From NCBI RefSeq assembly GCF_030317105.1, contig NZ_JASZYG010000014.1, positions 62,001 through 126,000 of the forward strand: DNA of 64,000 bases, given 5' to 3'. A program made the translations under genes and the position numbers. Shown here piece by piece: positions 17,501-25,838 of the stretch; position 1 is the first letter of the stretch; each line of letters starts with the position of its first letter. The notes beneath the pieces were generated by a model. That model saw nothing but the letters and a program-made list of their open reading frames with translations, was not told where the DNA came from and did not search any database. This DNA comes from Variovorax brevis (lineage in GTDB: Bacteria; Pseudomonadota; Gammaproteobacteria; Burkholderiales; Burkholderiaceae_C).

Positions 17501-19534
17501 GTCGATGACGGTGGACAGGCGGATGTGCCGGTTCCAGATGAGGGTGATGTCGAAGCTGCCGTCGTCGGCGGCTTCGCGCCAGGCTTTTGCGCGGTGGCTG
17601 TTGGCGGAGGTCAGGGCGTGGTCGAAGCCATCTGGGTGCATCCACTGCAGTTGCATGCCGCGACCGGTGCGGTCGGTGTAACGGCTGATGAGGTGGGTGC
17701 TGGCACCTTGGCCGGCACCGAGGTACTGGTAGCTCCAGCGATCCTCGTTCTCGTCTTGCGCGCCGACGAGGTCGCTGCTGCCGTCGCTGCGCTCGGCGTA
17801 CGTGTAGGCAGCCAGTTGGCGCACAGCTTGGGCTTCTTGCACCAACCACAAGCTCTGGATCCGGCCTTGTTCGTCCAGCGCGGTGCTGACGTGAGTGTCG
17901 CCGCTGGTGATGTCCGAGAGTTGGCCCTGCGGGTGGCGGTAGGCCAGTTCGGTCTGGTGGCCGGCTCGCGTGCGCTGCGAGGCCAGGCGATAAAACACGG
18001 CCTTGTTTTGCGTGTGCGCCTTCCCGCTGCGGATGAACTGCGGGGCCAGTTCGAAGGTCTCGACGTAGTCTCGGCCGTGGCTGAGGATCAGCAGGCCGTC
18101 ATGGCCACGCCCCAAGGTGAAGTCTTCGATGAGGTTGTGATGGCTCTGGCCCGTTTGGCCTGGTCGGTCTGCTGGGGGGCCTGCCAGCCGTGGAAACTTG
18201 TGCTCGCGACCGTCGGCCGCAATGTAGCGCAGGCTGCCATCGGACGCCTGCTCGATGCGCGTCGTGTAGGGGGTGATCCAGCGTGCGCCCAGATAGGCCG
18301 GCGCGACGCTGGCGCTGGCTCGATGCTGCGGGTGGTCAAAGGCACCCAGGCGTGAGTAGTAGGTGCGGTTCCACGTGATGGGCATGTGCCCCGGCAGCGT
18401 GAAGTCGGTGTGGACGAAAGTTTCGCTGCCGGTGGCGAAGCTGATGGAAGCGGGGGACCCGACAGGTGCCGGGCAAGACTTGCACTGATTGGCATCGCCC
18501 ACGTCCTGAACGTTTTCCTTCCGTACGGAGTCAACCTGCCCCTTTTTGCCCTTGACATGAAGCTCGGCCTTTTCGGTGTTGTTCACGATCTTGCCGTCGG
18601 GCTTGCCCTTGCGCCGAAGGCGAAACGCCGCCACCGCGGTCTTGAGCTGGGCCAGCAGCCAGCCAATGGACTTGGGCTTGCCGGCATTGGCCTGGTCCTG
18701 CAGGGCGTCCTTGACCTGCTTGCCCACGACGTCCAGAGCGCCAGCGCTTCTCCTCAACGAAGCCGCAATGTCGTCCGAGATCAGGGCCTTGAATGCCGCG
18801 TTGCCTTTCAGCTTGAGTTCCTGAAGGGCTGCTGCCCGCGCAGCGGCGGCTTTTTCGCCAAGAGCGCCCCAAACCGCCGAGAGGAAGTTGCTGTACTCCT
18901 TCTTGGGGTCATGCAGAGGCTTCGCCGGCAGAGGGGAAGCGTCGAAGATTTGGCCATTGGCAAGCTTTCTGAGGCCGGCACTCCAACTGCCGATCACCGC
19001 TTCGCCCTTGTTACCGGCTTCCTGCAGCATCGGCCCGAGCCGGTTGGTGGCCTCGTCAACGAACTTGTCGATCTCGCCGGCCAGGGTCTCGTTGAGATGA
19101 TCGGCGAGCATGACGATCACCGCATCGCCAATGTCGTGCATCGACGTCTTGAACTTCTGGCGCACCAGGATCAGCGTTGGCCGCAGGCTCGTGCGCGCCG
19201 CGCCGCCCGCCCCCGGCACGATGCCGATGAGGTTGATGCCCAGGCTGACCCAAGTGAAGAACCTGTCTTCTTCCTTCTGGAACTTGTCTTTCGCAAGGGT
19301 GATGACGTCGCCCATCGCGTCCACGAGGGCCATGATGTTGCCGATGACCGGGATGGCGCCGGCCACGGTCGCCACCCGCTCGAGGGTGACGACCTTGCCG
19401 CTGATGCTTTGAAGCCAGTCGTCCACCGCCTTGGCGGCTGCGCCGGTGCTTTCCGTCTTGATCTGGTCCAGCGGCACCACCGCCGTCTCGGGTTCGTTGG
19501 ATCTTTTCTCGATCTCTTGCTGTTGCGGGGTCAT
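14522..19534 (-). CDS. Type VI Rhs effector with C-terminal nuclease-like toxin domain
   Basis: A 1670-residue Rhs protein. The N-terminal region has two hydrophobic helices at about residues 53-82 and 90-112, like type VI Rhs effectors, but I see no PAAR domain. The DUF6531-type cage start follows (CKSCPAPVGSPASISFATG), then many YDxxGRL repeats. The core ends with RYYDPQSGRFVSQDP and PVEWMDPLGL. The last 128 residues (14525-14908) form the toxin. Its pattern SNQARREALRRARIP ... HHKADDVHPCAHWHVG resembles polymorphic toxins assigned to the HNH/endonuclease VII fold; that assignment is from memory of the pattern. It follows vgrG by 77 bp, so it is probably loaded on that spike. No Eag-type chaperone gene lies between. 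Confidence 0.88.
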   Translation of the reverse strand: MTPQQQEIEKRSNEPETAVVPLDQIKTESTGAAAKAVDDWLQSISGKVVTLERVATVAGAIPVIGNIMALVDAMGDVITLAKDKFQKEEDRFFTWVSLGINLIGIVPGAGGAARTSLRPTLILVRQKFKTSMHDIGDAVIVMLADHLNETLAGEIDKFVDEATNRLGPMLQEAGNKGEAVIGSWSAGLRKLANGQIFDASPLPAKPLHDPKKEYSNFLSAVWGALGEKAAAARAAALQELKLKGNAAFKALISDDIAASLRRSAGALDVVGKQVKDALQDQANAGKPKSIGWLLAQLKTAVAAFRLRRKGKPDGKIVNNTEKAELHVKGKKGQVDSVRKENVQDVGDANQCKSCPAPVGSPASISFATGSETFVHTDFTLPGHMPITWNRTYYSRLGAFDHPQHRASASVAPAYLGARWITPYTTRIEQASDGSLRYIAADGREHKFPRLAGPPADRPGQTGQSHHNLIEDFTLGRGHDGLLILSHGRDYVETFELAPQFIRSGKAHTQNKAVFYRLASQRTRAGHQTELAYRHPQGQLSDITSGDTHVSTALDEQGRIQSLWLVQEAQAVRQLAAYTYAERSDGSSDLVGAQDENEDRWSYQYLGAGQGASTHLISRYTDRTGRGMQLQWMHPDGFDHALTSANSHRAKAWREAADDGSFDITLIWNRHIRLSTVIDAMGAETLYYYDLEGYTYRIVHPAVTGADGKIYENEEWFFRDANKNVTTHIHPDGGKDSYTYDSRSNLLSHTRADHSTVHFAYDAQDNLTGIRDGEGHAWKRAYDGANLVEEIDPLGHKTEYSYNEHGLPVEITDAKGGKKKLTYDAAGQLTTYTDCSGKTSRWTYDERGRLLKATNAAGEATQYRYERGQLAQVTHPDGAYEHLRHDAEGRLVDHRDALERQTRYDYSAAGLIARRIDANGNTLAYGWDRLGRLATLENENGRVHSFAYDPVGQLISETHFDASRTHYHHDPASGALRQIAQADSLTRLSFDPLGRLTERQAGLYDKASGHIDPATLQTDSYAYDGNGRLTDARNAHIHLQWFHDPVGNVHSEHHHYRIDSNGRATTEPLTAVWQHRHDELGHRIRTVRPDGHALNWLTYGNGHVHGLMLDDEQALHIERDDLHREVRREQGNRIAEERQYDPAGRLKAQLLSRFQTPGQAATGSAFSLKRHYDYDRAGQLTGIGDSRRGALSYRYDPVGRLLQVNSRLGTETFAFDPASNMVDSGVQGDGETTTPARATHIHPVLDNLIKDYAGTHYDYDRRGNVVLRRHNGHTTRFHWNALGRLQESRSAQTRTTYLYDPLGRRIAKKSEPIIIEPGGAGSQWYASEYRRQTRERGLGTTLYGWDGDQMAWESDPLYLRTTHYVYEPGSFVPLLQATSRGDICQAMLRRPKHLATAYAGNDANYDLDRDPLYNGNYQPGIGEDGEGPSRLERVHYYQCDHLGTPMELTDAGGEIAWEASYRAWGEASITISEAARKAGIRNPIRFQGQYLDEETGLHYNRYRYYDPQSGRFVSQDPIRLAGGINLQQYAPNPVEWMDPLGLQKKATSRTEAQQKKCGATLTSNQARREALRRARIPLTAAPFAQRTASGLFSGRRAAPPGMEQYIYKVAQPYGGEDKVMVLSHHKADDVHPCAHWHVGEAKVLGQDGLPSASEKNGAWKYQTGGPVVEHI

Positions 19535-19611
19535 GCTTTGGGGTCGTCCCTGAACTCTTGTCTTGATTTGTTGTTGTGCTTCTCGCGAAGCCTGCGCAAA
19601 CGCGCTCGCGG

Positions 19612-22600
19612 CTAAGCCGCGGAAACGGGCGCGAGTGATATGCCGGGAGGCAGCTGGATGGGGCTCTTCCCTAGCGCGCCGGTCGTGCCGGTCGTGCCGG
19701 TCGTGCCGGTCGTGCCCGTCGGGGCGATGGCGGCGCTGGCCACCGAACCGAGCGCCTGTTGCATCACTTGCGACGCAACACCTGACGCAGCGCCCAACTT
19801 GCCGGCCACCGCAGGCACGCCAGCCGCAACAAGTGCAGTGGCGGCTGCGCTGGCGGCTTGCCGCATCGGACCGTCGAAAAGCGTGTTGGACGGTGGCATG
19901 GCCGCCGCCTCCACGTCGCCGTCGTGCTCCCTGGGCGGCCAGCTTGACTTGCCGAAGTAGCTCCCCTCGTCCCAGGGGTTGCGCGGGTCCTTGCCAAAGG
20001 TGATCCGGGTGCCCCCTGGCGCAAGGCCCGACACGGCCGCGAAGCCGTTGCTATCCAGCACGCCCGTCTTGACCTGGCCCAGCACGTCGGTGACCCGATA
20101 GCTCGCGCCCTTGCGCCCCTCGCTGTTGGCGTAGCGATTGAGAAGTTCCAGCTGCCCCTTGCCCGGCTTGCGACCTTCGGGCAAGGCCGGCGTGCCTTTG
20201 CTGCTGGGGCCGGACATGGAATGCGCGCTCGCGTGACGCGTGTCGGAGCCCGTGGTGCCGCTTTCGATCTGGCCGGCCTTGAATTGAACGTAGCTGCCGC
20301 CGCCGCTCATCACCAGTTCGGTGTTCGCTTCGATCTTGATGCGGTCGGCCTTGAGGGTGATCTCCTCCTTGGCGAGCATGTGGATGCACGTCTTCAGCGC
20401 CTCTATCTCGATATCGGCCTGCGCTGCCACGACGTGAATGCCCTTTTGTGCCGCAAAGAGCTTGATGGCCTGCAAGGCCACGGCGAGCAAGCTGTCGCCG
20501 CTGACCATGCTGGTGTGCTTGCCGCTGGTGATGGCGGTGTGCTCGACGCTTGCAATATGCGTGCTGAACTGGCTGGTGGTTTCGATGCCCGCCGGCGACG
20601 CCAGCACCAGATGCGGTCGCGACAATTCAGGAAAGGCCCCCTTCGCAGCGTCGGCTGCTCCTTCGCCGCGGATGGCATCGTTCTGCTCCTTGAGCGCCTT
20701 GGCGACTTCGGCTTGATCGGCGGCTTCCTGCGCCTTGTTCTTTTGCGCAATGTCTGCGCCGCTTTCGTGCAGATCGCGCGCTTCGGTCAAGCGCTGTCGC
20801 GTCTCGCCACTGTCCAGAACATGCGCCTTGGCGTTGGCGCGTGCCTCGGTGGTGATGAGCAGACCGTCCCCGGCGCGGATGGCGCCGTGGCCGTCGGTGC
20901 GCAACTCAAAGCCTTCGCCCCTGGCGTCCTTGCGCCCGGCGTTGTCTTCGATGCGGCTGATGTGCCCCAGGCTCAGTTGACTGTGCTGATGGTCGCTCTT
21001 GAGCTGCGCCTGGATCTTCGATTCGGTGTCGTCCAGGATCAGGTGGTTGCTGCGGCCCGCGGCGCTGTTGCCGCCTTCCTTGGTCAGCTCCCGCGACCTG
21101 AAGCCACTGAGGGCGCTCTGGCCGGGCAGATCCCACGGCGGCAGGTTCAACTGGTTGTGAACGCGGCCAGTGCACACAGGCAGGTCGGGGTCGCCACCGA
21201 TGAAGTCGATGATGACTTCCTGGCCAATGCGCGGGATGTGCACGCCCCCCAATTGACCGCCCGCCCACGGGGAGCTGACGCGCACCCAGCAGGTGCTGTG
21301 CTGGTTCTTGCTTCCGATGCGGTCCCAGGGAAACTGCACCTTGATGCGGCCCAACTCGTCGGTCCACAGGTTCTGGCCTTCGGGCCCGACCACAAGGGCA
21401 GTTTGCGGGCCGTGGGTGAGCGGCTTGGAGCGCAGCAAGGCGGGACGCAGCGGTTCCTTCACAGGGTGGGCGGTGAGCTGGACCTCCACGCGCCAGCGCT
21501 GGCGGCGATCCGGTGCGGCGTCCTTGGCTTGGCTGTCCTGCGCCACGTCTTCGATGAGGAACTCTGTTTGGAGAACGAGGTAGTCGGCGTTGGCGCTTTC
21601 TCTCGGATGCCGCGTCAGCTGGAAGGTGCATCCGGGCACCATGCCGCGCAGGTTGCCGCTGGCGCGGGCGCGGGCGCCGTGGGTACGCTGCGCCTGCATG
21701 CGCAGCAGAGCCATGCGCTGGCCTTCGTCCCGGGGATCGTTGGGTCCACTGCTACCGGCGTTGGGCTGTGCGTAGTGGCTGCCCGCGTGGGTGTGGTGCC
21801 ACTGGTAGACCTCGCCGTCGGCCTGACCGGTGGGCCGCGGGTCGCTGCGTCCTGCGCTGAGGTCCGCGCGCGGACGCGTGTAGTCGTAGTCGTGGGTGGT
21901 GTACCGGCCGCTGGTCAGGCGATGCTCGGGCACGAAGCTGTGCAGGTATTCGGCATCCACCTTCCAGCCTGGGGGGTGGTACTCGACTTGCTGGTACGCA
22001 AGGCTGTCGATTTTCTTGTAGGCGCCGACAGCGTCAGCGAGCACCAGTCGATGACTGCCTTCGCTGTGTTCGAAGTGGTAGCTGACCCCCCACTCTTGGC
22101 AAAGACGCTCGAAGAATTCGAAGTCTGTCTCATTGTACTGGCACTGATAGTCGCGCGGCGGGTAGGTGTCGAAGAGTCGCTTCTCGACAGGGAAAGCGTA
22201 CTTCGCCAGCACTTCATCGAGGATGTCGATGACGCTCCTGTTCTGAAAGATCTTGCAATCGCTCGCCAGCGTTGCAAGGTGCAGCCATGGGCGCAGCGTG
22301 AGCCTGTACTGGACGTGCCGACCTTCTTCTCCCCACAGCGCCGCATCGGTGATGAGGGCGTTGATTTGTCGCACGCCGGCGCCGATGTGGTCCATGCTGG
22401 CGCCAACGGCTCCCGCAACGAACTCGCCCGCGCCGTCCAGTTCAATCGTGCAACTGATCTCGCGGCCGATGAAGTCGTCAAGGTTGAAGCTCGCCGCGTC
22501 GGCAACAACCAGGTTCAGCGCGTCTGGCGTCTTGAGCAGCAGTTCGTATCCGAACAGGCTGTTGAGACCTTCCTGGCCTGACAACCGCACTGGCTCCAAT

Positions 22601-22680
22601 GCTGGCCTGCCGAGCAAAGTCGGAATCGCTGGACTGCTGATTTGTAGCGTGCGCGCGCCAGCGCCGCCGGCATCGGACAT
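19612..22680 (-). CDS. vgrG: Type VI secretion spike protein VgrG with C-terminal extension
   Basis: A 1022-residue VgrG. Residues about 25-330 hold the gp27-like region (LNSLFGYELLLKTPDALN ... FFERLCQEWGVSYHFEH). The OB/gp5-like part follows (GRIKVQFPWDRIGSKN, WAGGQLGGVHIPRIGQEV). A DUF2345 needle follows (ALKTCIHMLAKEEITLKAD). Beyond it is a small beta domain near residue 880 (YRVTDVLGQVKTGVLDSNG) like transthyretin-like adaptors. The Ala-rich tail ends in a TGT repeat. Such tails often recruit the effector encoded next, here Rhs. No other type VI structural gene is in the window, so this is an orphan vgrG island relying on a system encoded elsewhere. Confidence 0.93.
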   Translation of the reverse strand: MSDAGGAGARTLQISSPAIPTLLGRPALEPVRLSGQEGLNSLFGYELLLKTPDALNLVVADAASFNLDDFIGREISCTIELDGAGEFVAGAVGASMDHIGAGVRQINALITDAALWGEEGRHVQYRLTLRPWLHLATLASDCKIFQNRSVIDILDEVLAKYAFPVEKRLFDTYPPRDYQCQYNETDFEFFERLCQEWGVSYHFEHSEGSHRLVLADAVGAYKKIDSLAYQQVEYHPPGWKVDAEYLHSFVPEHRLTSGRYTTHDYDYTRPRADLSAGRSDPRPTGQADGEVYQWHHTHAGSHYAQPNAGSSGPNDPRDEGQRMALLRMQAQRTHGARARASGNLRGMVPGCTFQLTRHPRESANADYLVLQTEFLIEDVAQDSQAKDAAPDRRQRWRVEVQLTAHPVKEPLRPALLRSKPLTHGPQTALVVGPEGQNLWTDELGRIKVQFPWDRIGSKNQHSTCWVRVSSPWAGGQLGGVHIPRIGQEVIIDFIGGDPDLPVCTGRVHNQLNLPPWDLPGQSALSGFRSRELTKEGGNSAAGRSNHLILDDTESKIQAQLKSDHQHSQLSLGHISRIEDNAGRKDARGEGFELRTDGHGAIRAGDGLLITTEARANAKAHVLDSGETRQRLTEARDLHESGADIAQKNKAQEAADQAEVAKALKEQNDAIRGEGAADAAKGAFPELSRPHLVLASPAGIETTSQFSTHIASVEHTAITSGKHTSMVSGDSLLAVALQAIKLFAAQKGIHVVAAQADIEIEALKTCIHMLAKEEITLKADRIKIEANTELVMSGGGSYVQFKAGQIESGTTGSDTRHASAHSMSGPSSKGTPALPEGRKPGKGQLELLNRYANSEGRKGASYRVTDVLGQVKTGVLDSNGFAAVSGLAPGGTRITFGKDPRNPWDEGSYFGKSSWPPREHDGDVEAAAMPPSNTLFDGPMRQAASAAATALVAAGVPAVAGKLGAASGVASQVMQQALGSVASAAIAPTGTTGTTGTTGTTGALGKSPIQLPPGISLAPVSAA
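19682..19717. repeat. 9-bp tandem repeat in vgrG tail
   Basis: Four copies of a 9-base unit (GTCGTGCCG three times, then GTCGTGCCC) lie in frame near the 3' end of vgrG. On the coding strand they encode a Thr-Gly-Thr repeat linker close to the C-terminus. Because the unit is a multiple of three, copy-number changes would alter linker length without breaking the frame. Confidence 0.85.
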
Positions 22681-22747
22681 GGTGACACTCCCTGAATAAT
22701 CTCGTTATCCAGAAAGTGTGCCCTTAAGTCTTGGAGTACGCCCCGAT

Positions 22748-22777
22748 TTAGCGACAATTAGCGAGAATTGGCGACAT
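22748..22777. promoter_or_regulatory. Three 10-bp direct repeats upstream of vgrG
   Basis: TTAGCGACAA, TTAGCGAGAA and TTGGCGACAT follow each other with a period of exactly 10 bp, one helical turn, 68 to 97 bp before the vgrG start. They lie in the 153-bp gap between vgrG and the lipoprotein gene. Such phased repeats are typical of multimeric activator sites. No regulator is identified, and the repeats may equally belong to the 3' region of the lipoprotein gene. Confidence 0.45.
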
Positions 22778-22833
22778 CAAAACTGTCGAAATTAGAGATC
22801 GGCAGCGCATTTTTTTGCGCATGCCGCCACCGG

Positions 22834-23229
22834 TCAGGGCGCTTCGACGCTGCCCGGCTGCGCCACGGTAGCCGGCGGCGGCACCGCATACGCGTTCTGC
22901 GGCGGCGCTTTCGGGTCGTACAGCACAGCGCTCTGCCCAACCCCGACGCCCGCACCCACATTGCCGGAACTCACACCGACACCCACGCCGCCCCCGCCGA
23001 TGACCTGTCCCGATTGATTGATGCCGACCCCGGCACCCACCGGGCCCCAGCCCGTGCCCACGCCGACCACGGCCCCGCCCGCGCCATAGCCCAGGTTGAG
23101 CGACAGTCCAGGCACCAGCTGAATGCCGAACCCGACACCCCCACCCACGTTGGCGCACCCTGCCAGGCACAGTGCCGCCAGCAGCGGCAAGGCGCGCACG
23201 CCACAACGAGACACCTTCGAATATTTCAT
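22834..23229 (-). CDS. Gly/Val-rich lipoprotein
   Basis: A 131-residue predicted lipoprotein. The signal peptide ends in a lipobox LAGC with the acylated Cys at residue 25. The mature part is low in complexity, with alternating Gly/Val runs such as GAGGAVVGVGTGWGPVGAG and GVGVGVSSGNVGAG, ending in a Pro/Ala segment. The start at 23229 has a GGGGAAG ribosome site, while an upstream in-frame start would bury the signal peptide. Function is unknown; similar Gly-rich lipoproteins occur in Burkholderiales. It lies between vgrG and htpG on the same strand, with over 100 bp on each side, so it is probably a separate transcript. Confidence 0.7.
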   Translation of the reverse strand: MKYSKVSRCGVRALPLLAALCLAGCANVGGGVGFGIQLVPGLSLNLGYGAGGAVVGVGTGWGPVGAGVGINQSGQVIGGGGVGVGVSSGNVGAGVGVGQSAVLYDPKAPPQNAYAVPPPATVAQPGSVEAP

Positions 23230-23400
23230 TTGACTTCCCCCTTCACGCGATCTTTGAACCGCGCTCGATTGTGGGCGCGTCCAGAGCCTTTCGCCCGACA
23301 GGGAAGCCGCGAGGCCGTGAACTACGGCACCCGCGGGCGCGCGGCGAATCGGGCTCTGCCCGATCCACAACAATTGCGCGCCGATGCCTGCTGGCGCAGC

Positions 23401-25311
23401 TCAGGCCAGCAGCGCGTTCACTCGCCGCACATAGGCGGCCGGATCCGCCGGCATGCCGCCCTCGGCCAGCAGCGCCTGGTCGAACAGGATGTTGGCCAAG
23501 TCGTCGAAGTGCGCAGAGCCTTCCAGCTTCTTGACCAGCGGATGTTCGGCGTTGACTTCCAGCACCGGCTTGACTTCGGGTGCCGGCTGGCCAGCCTGCT
23601 TCAGCATGCGGGCGAGCTGCGTGCTCATGCCGCCGTCCTTCACCACCAGGCAGGCGGGTGAATCAACCAGGCGAGTGGTCACGCGCACGTCTTCGGCCTT
23701 GTCCTTGAGCGCTTCCTTGAGCTTTTCCAGGATGGGCTTGAAGGTTTCGGCCGCTTCTTCCGCCGCCTTCTTCTCGCCTTCGTCCTGCAGCTTGCCCAGG
23801 TCGACCGCGCCCTTGGCGACGCTTTGCAGTTCGGTGCCGTCGAACTCGTTCAGGTAGTTCAGCGCCCACTCGTCCACGCGGTCCGTCATCAGCAGCACCT
23901 CGATGCCCTTCTTCTTGAAGATTTCGAGTTGCGGGCTGTTCCTGGCGGCGGCCAAGGTGTCGGCGGTGATGTAGTAAATCGCCTCCTGGCCTTCCTTCAT
24001 GCGGGCCTTGTAGTCGGCCAGGCTGACGGTCGCCGTGTCGGTGGTCGAGGATGCAAAGCGCAGCAGCTTGGCGATGCGGTCCTTGTTCGTGAAGTCTTCG
24101 CCCAGGCCTTCCTTGAGCACGGCGCCGAACTCGGCGTAGAACTTGCCGTACTTGGCCTTGTCCTCGTCGCTTTCGCCTTCCTTTTCCTGGCGCGCGAGGT
24201 CTTCCAGGATGCTCAGCACGCGCTTGGTGCTGCCTTCGCGAATGGCCTTCACGTCGCGGCTTTCCTGCAGCAACTCGCGGCTCACGTTCAGCGGCAGGTC
24301 GGCCGAATCGATGATGCCCTTCACGAAGCGCAGGTAGCTGGGCAGCAGCGCCTCGGCGTCGTCCATGATGAAGACGCGCTTGACGTACAGCTTGACGCCG
24401 GCGGCGCGCTCGCGGTTCCACAAATCCATCGGTGCCTTCGAGGGCACGTACAACAGCTGCGTGTACTCAGTGCTGCCTTCCACGCGGTTGTGGCTCCAGG
24501 CCAGCGGTGCCTCGAAGTCATGCAGCGTGTTCTTGTAGAACTCGATGTATTCCTCTGGCGTGATGTCCTTCTTGGGGCGGGCCCACAGCGCGCTGGCCTT
24601 GTTGACGGCTTCCCACTGGCCGGTCTTGACCATGCCGCCGGGCTGGTCGTTCTCGCCGTCCTTCCATTCCTCTTTTTCCATGAGGATGGGCAGCGAGATG
24701 TGGTCGGAATACTTGCCGATGATCTGCTTGATCTTCCAGGTGTTCAGGTACTCGTCGGCGTCTTCACGCAGGTGCAGGATGACGCTGGTGCCGCGCTCGG
24801 CCCGCTCGATGTCTTCCACCTCGAAGTCGCCGGCGCCGGCGCTGGTCCAGCGCACGCCCTCGGCGGCGGAAAGGCCCGCGCGGCGTGACTCGACGGTGAT
24901 CTTGTCCGAGACGATGAAGCCCGAATAAAAGCCCACGCCGAACTGGCCGATGAGCTGCGCGTCGGCCTTCTGGTCGCCCGACAGGCGGCTCATGAATTCC
25001 TTGGTGCCGCTCTTGGCGATCGTGCCCAGGTGCTCGATGGCTTCCTGGCGCGACAGGCCGATGCCGTTGTCGCGGATGGTGAGCGTGCGTGCGTCCTTGT
25101 CGAAGGAGACATGCACCGACAGGTCGGGGTTGTCTTCATACAGGGCGCTGTTGTTGATGGCTTCGAAGCGCAGCTTGTCGCAGGCGTCGGACGCATTGGA
25201 GATCAACTCGCGCAGGAAGATTTCCTTGTTCGAGTAGAGGGCGTGCGTGACGAGGTGAAGAAGCTGGGCGACTTCGGCCTGGAAGGGGAGTTTGCTGGAT
25301 GCGGCGGTCAT
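23401..25311 (-). CDS. htpG: Molecular chaperone HtpG (Hsp90)
   Basis: A 636-residue Hsp90. The N-terminal GHKL ATPase domain has the ATP-site segments ELISNASDACDKLRFEA and IRDNGIGLSRQEAIEHLG. The middle domain follows with SKAPMDLW and VKRVFIMDDAEALLPSYLRF, and the C-terminal dimerisation domain ends the protein. The ATG at 25311 gives the usual bacterial start (PFQAEVAQLLHLV). A longer in-frame start at 25404 adds 31 residues with no family similarity and is rejected. The length is normal. HtpG helps refold client proteins during heat and oxidative stress. It is divergent from the pilus-like cluster, with 527 bp between them. Confidence 0.97.
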   Translation of the reverse strand: MTAASSKLPFQAEVAQLLHLVTHALYSNKEIFLRELISNASDACDKLRFEAINNSALYEDNPDLSVHVSFDKDARTLTIRDNGIGLSRQEAIEHLGTIAKSGTKEFMSRLSGDQKADAQLIGQFGVGFYSGFIVSDKITVESRRAGLSAAEGVRWTSAGAGDFEVEDIERAERGTSVILHLREDADEYLNTWKIKQIIGKYSDHISLPILMEKEEWKDGENDQPGGMVKTGQWEAVNKASALWARPKKDITPEEYIEFYKNTLHDFEAPLAWSHNRVEGSTEYTQLLYVPSKAPMDLWNRERAAGVKLYVKRVFIMDDAEALLPSYLRFVKGIIDSADLPLNVSRELLQESRDVKAIREGSTKRVLSILEDLARQEKEGESDEDKAKYGKFYAEFGAVLKEGLGEDFTNKDRIAKLLRFASSTTDTATVSLADYKARMKEGQEAIYYITADTLAAARNSPQLEIFKKKGIEVLLMTDRVDEWALNYLNEFDGTELQSVAKGAVDLGKLQDEGEKKAAEEAAETFKPILEKLKEALKDKAEDVRVTTRLVDSPACLVVKDGGMSTQLARMLKQAGQPAPEVKPVLEVNAEHPLVKKLEGSAHFDDLANILFDQALLAEGGMPADPAAYVRRVNALLA

Positions 25312-25630
25312 TGCTTTGAAGGGAATGAGTTTCCGGAAAGGGATACGCCGGGCCGGAGGGCCCGTCGGAAGCGCCCATATGGCGGCGCGGGGCGCCATTT
25401 TCAACTGTCCGGGGTGGGCTGGGCGGTGATCGACGTGAATTCGGGGGCGGGGCGCAAGTGGGGCCGCACTGCGCGGCGCCGTTGCATCGACCGTTCACCC
25501 ACGAGATTGAGCTGGGGCAGGACAACCTGCCCCGCCATGGAGCAGTCCTTTGTCAACCCGGACGAAATGCATGGATGTCTTCGATCGCGGGACGGCGATG
25601 GGGGCCTTTCCGGTACAGCCTTGAGCCCGT

Positions 25631-25719
25631 ATGCGAGCGCATGCTCGCATGGCAACGCGCTACACACCGTGCGTCCGGCCGAGGTGTGTAGGAATTCACG
25701 CTACACCAAAGGTTATAAT
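25631..25719 (+). promoter_or_regulatory. Regulatory region of the pilus-like cluster
   Basis: The 527-bp gap between htpG and the barrel gene (25312-25838) has no gene but is rich in structure. A stem of 8 bp with a 4-base loop is at 25631-25650. A perfect 9-bp inverted repeat CTACACACC-N14-GGTGTGTAG is at 25660-25691, with a third half-site CTACACC at 25701-25707. A consensus TATAAT is at 25714-25719, with no good -35 hexamer at the right distance, which suggests an activator. The predicted leader of about 110 bases is AT-rich and contains another imperfect hairpin around 25771-25794. Confidence 0.5.
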
Positions 25720-25838
25720 CTGTAACCAAAGTGTCTAAAACTATTAACTTCTGAGCATTACTTCCTCTTACAAATTGTAGGAAGACTCTTACATTCACGT
25801 CTCCAACCCCGTCCGAAGGACTATGGAGATGTTTCCTC

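Noticed and set aside
15600..17900. Repeated short motifs in the Rhs gene as a possible CRISPR or tandem repeat array
   Set aside because: The repeats are degenerate protein-coding YD repeats without constant repeat and spacer lengths.
15359..18355. A 998-codon open frame on the plus strand
   Set aside because: It is antisense to the Rhs core. Its Val/Gln-rich composition mirrors the YD repeats, and it has no ribosome site or family motif.
20221..22581. A 786-codon plus-strand frame opposite vgrG
   Set aside because: Antisense to a clear VgrG with no conserved motif of its own.
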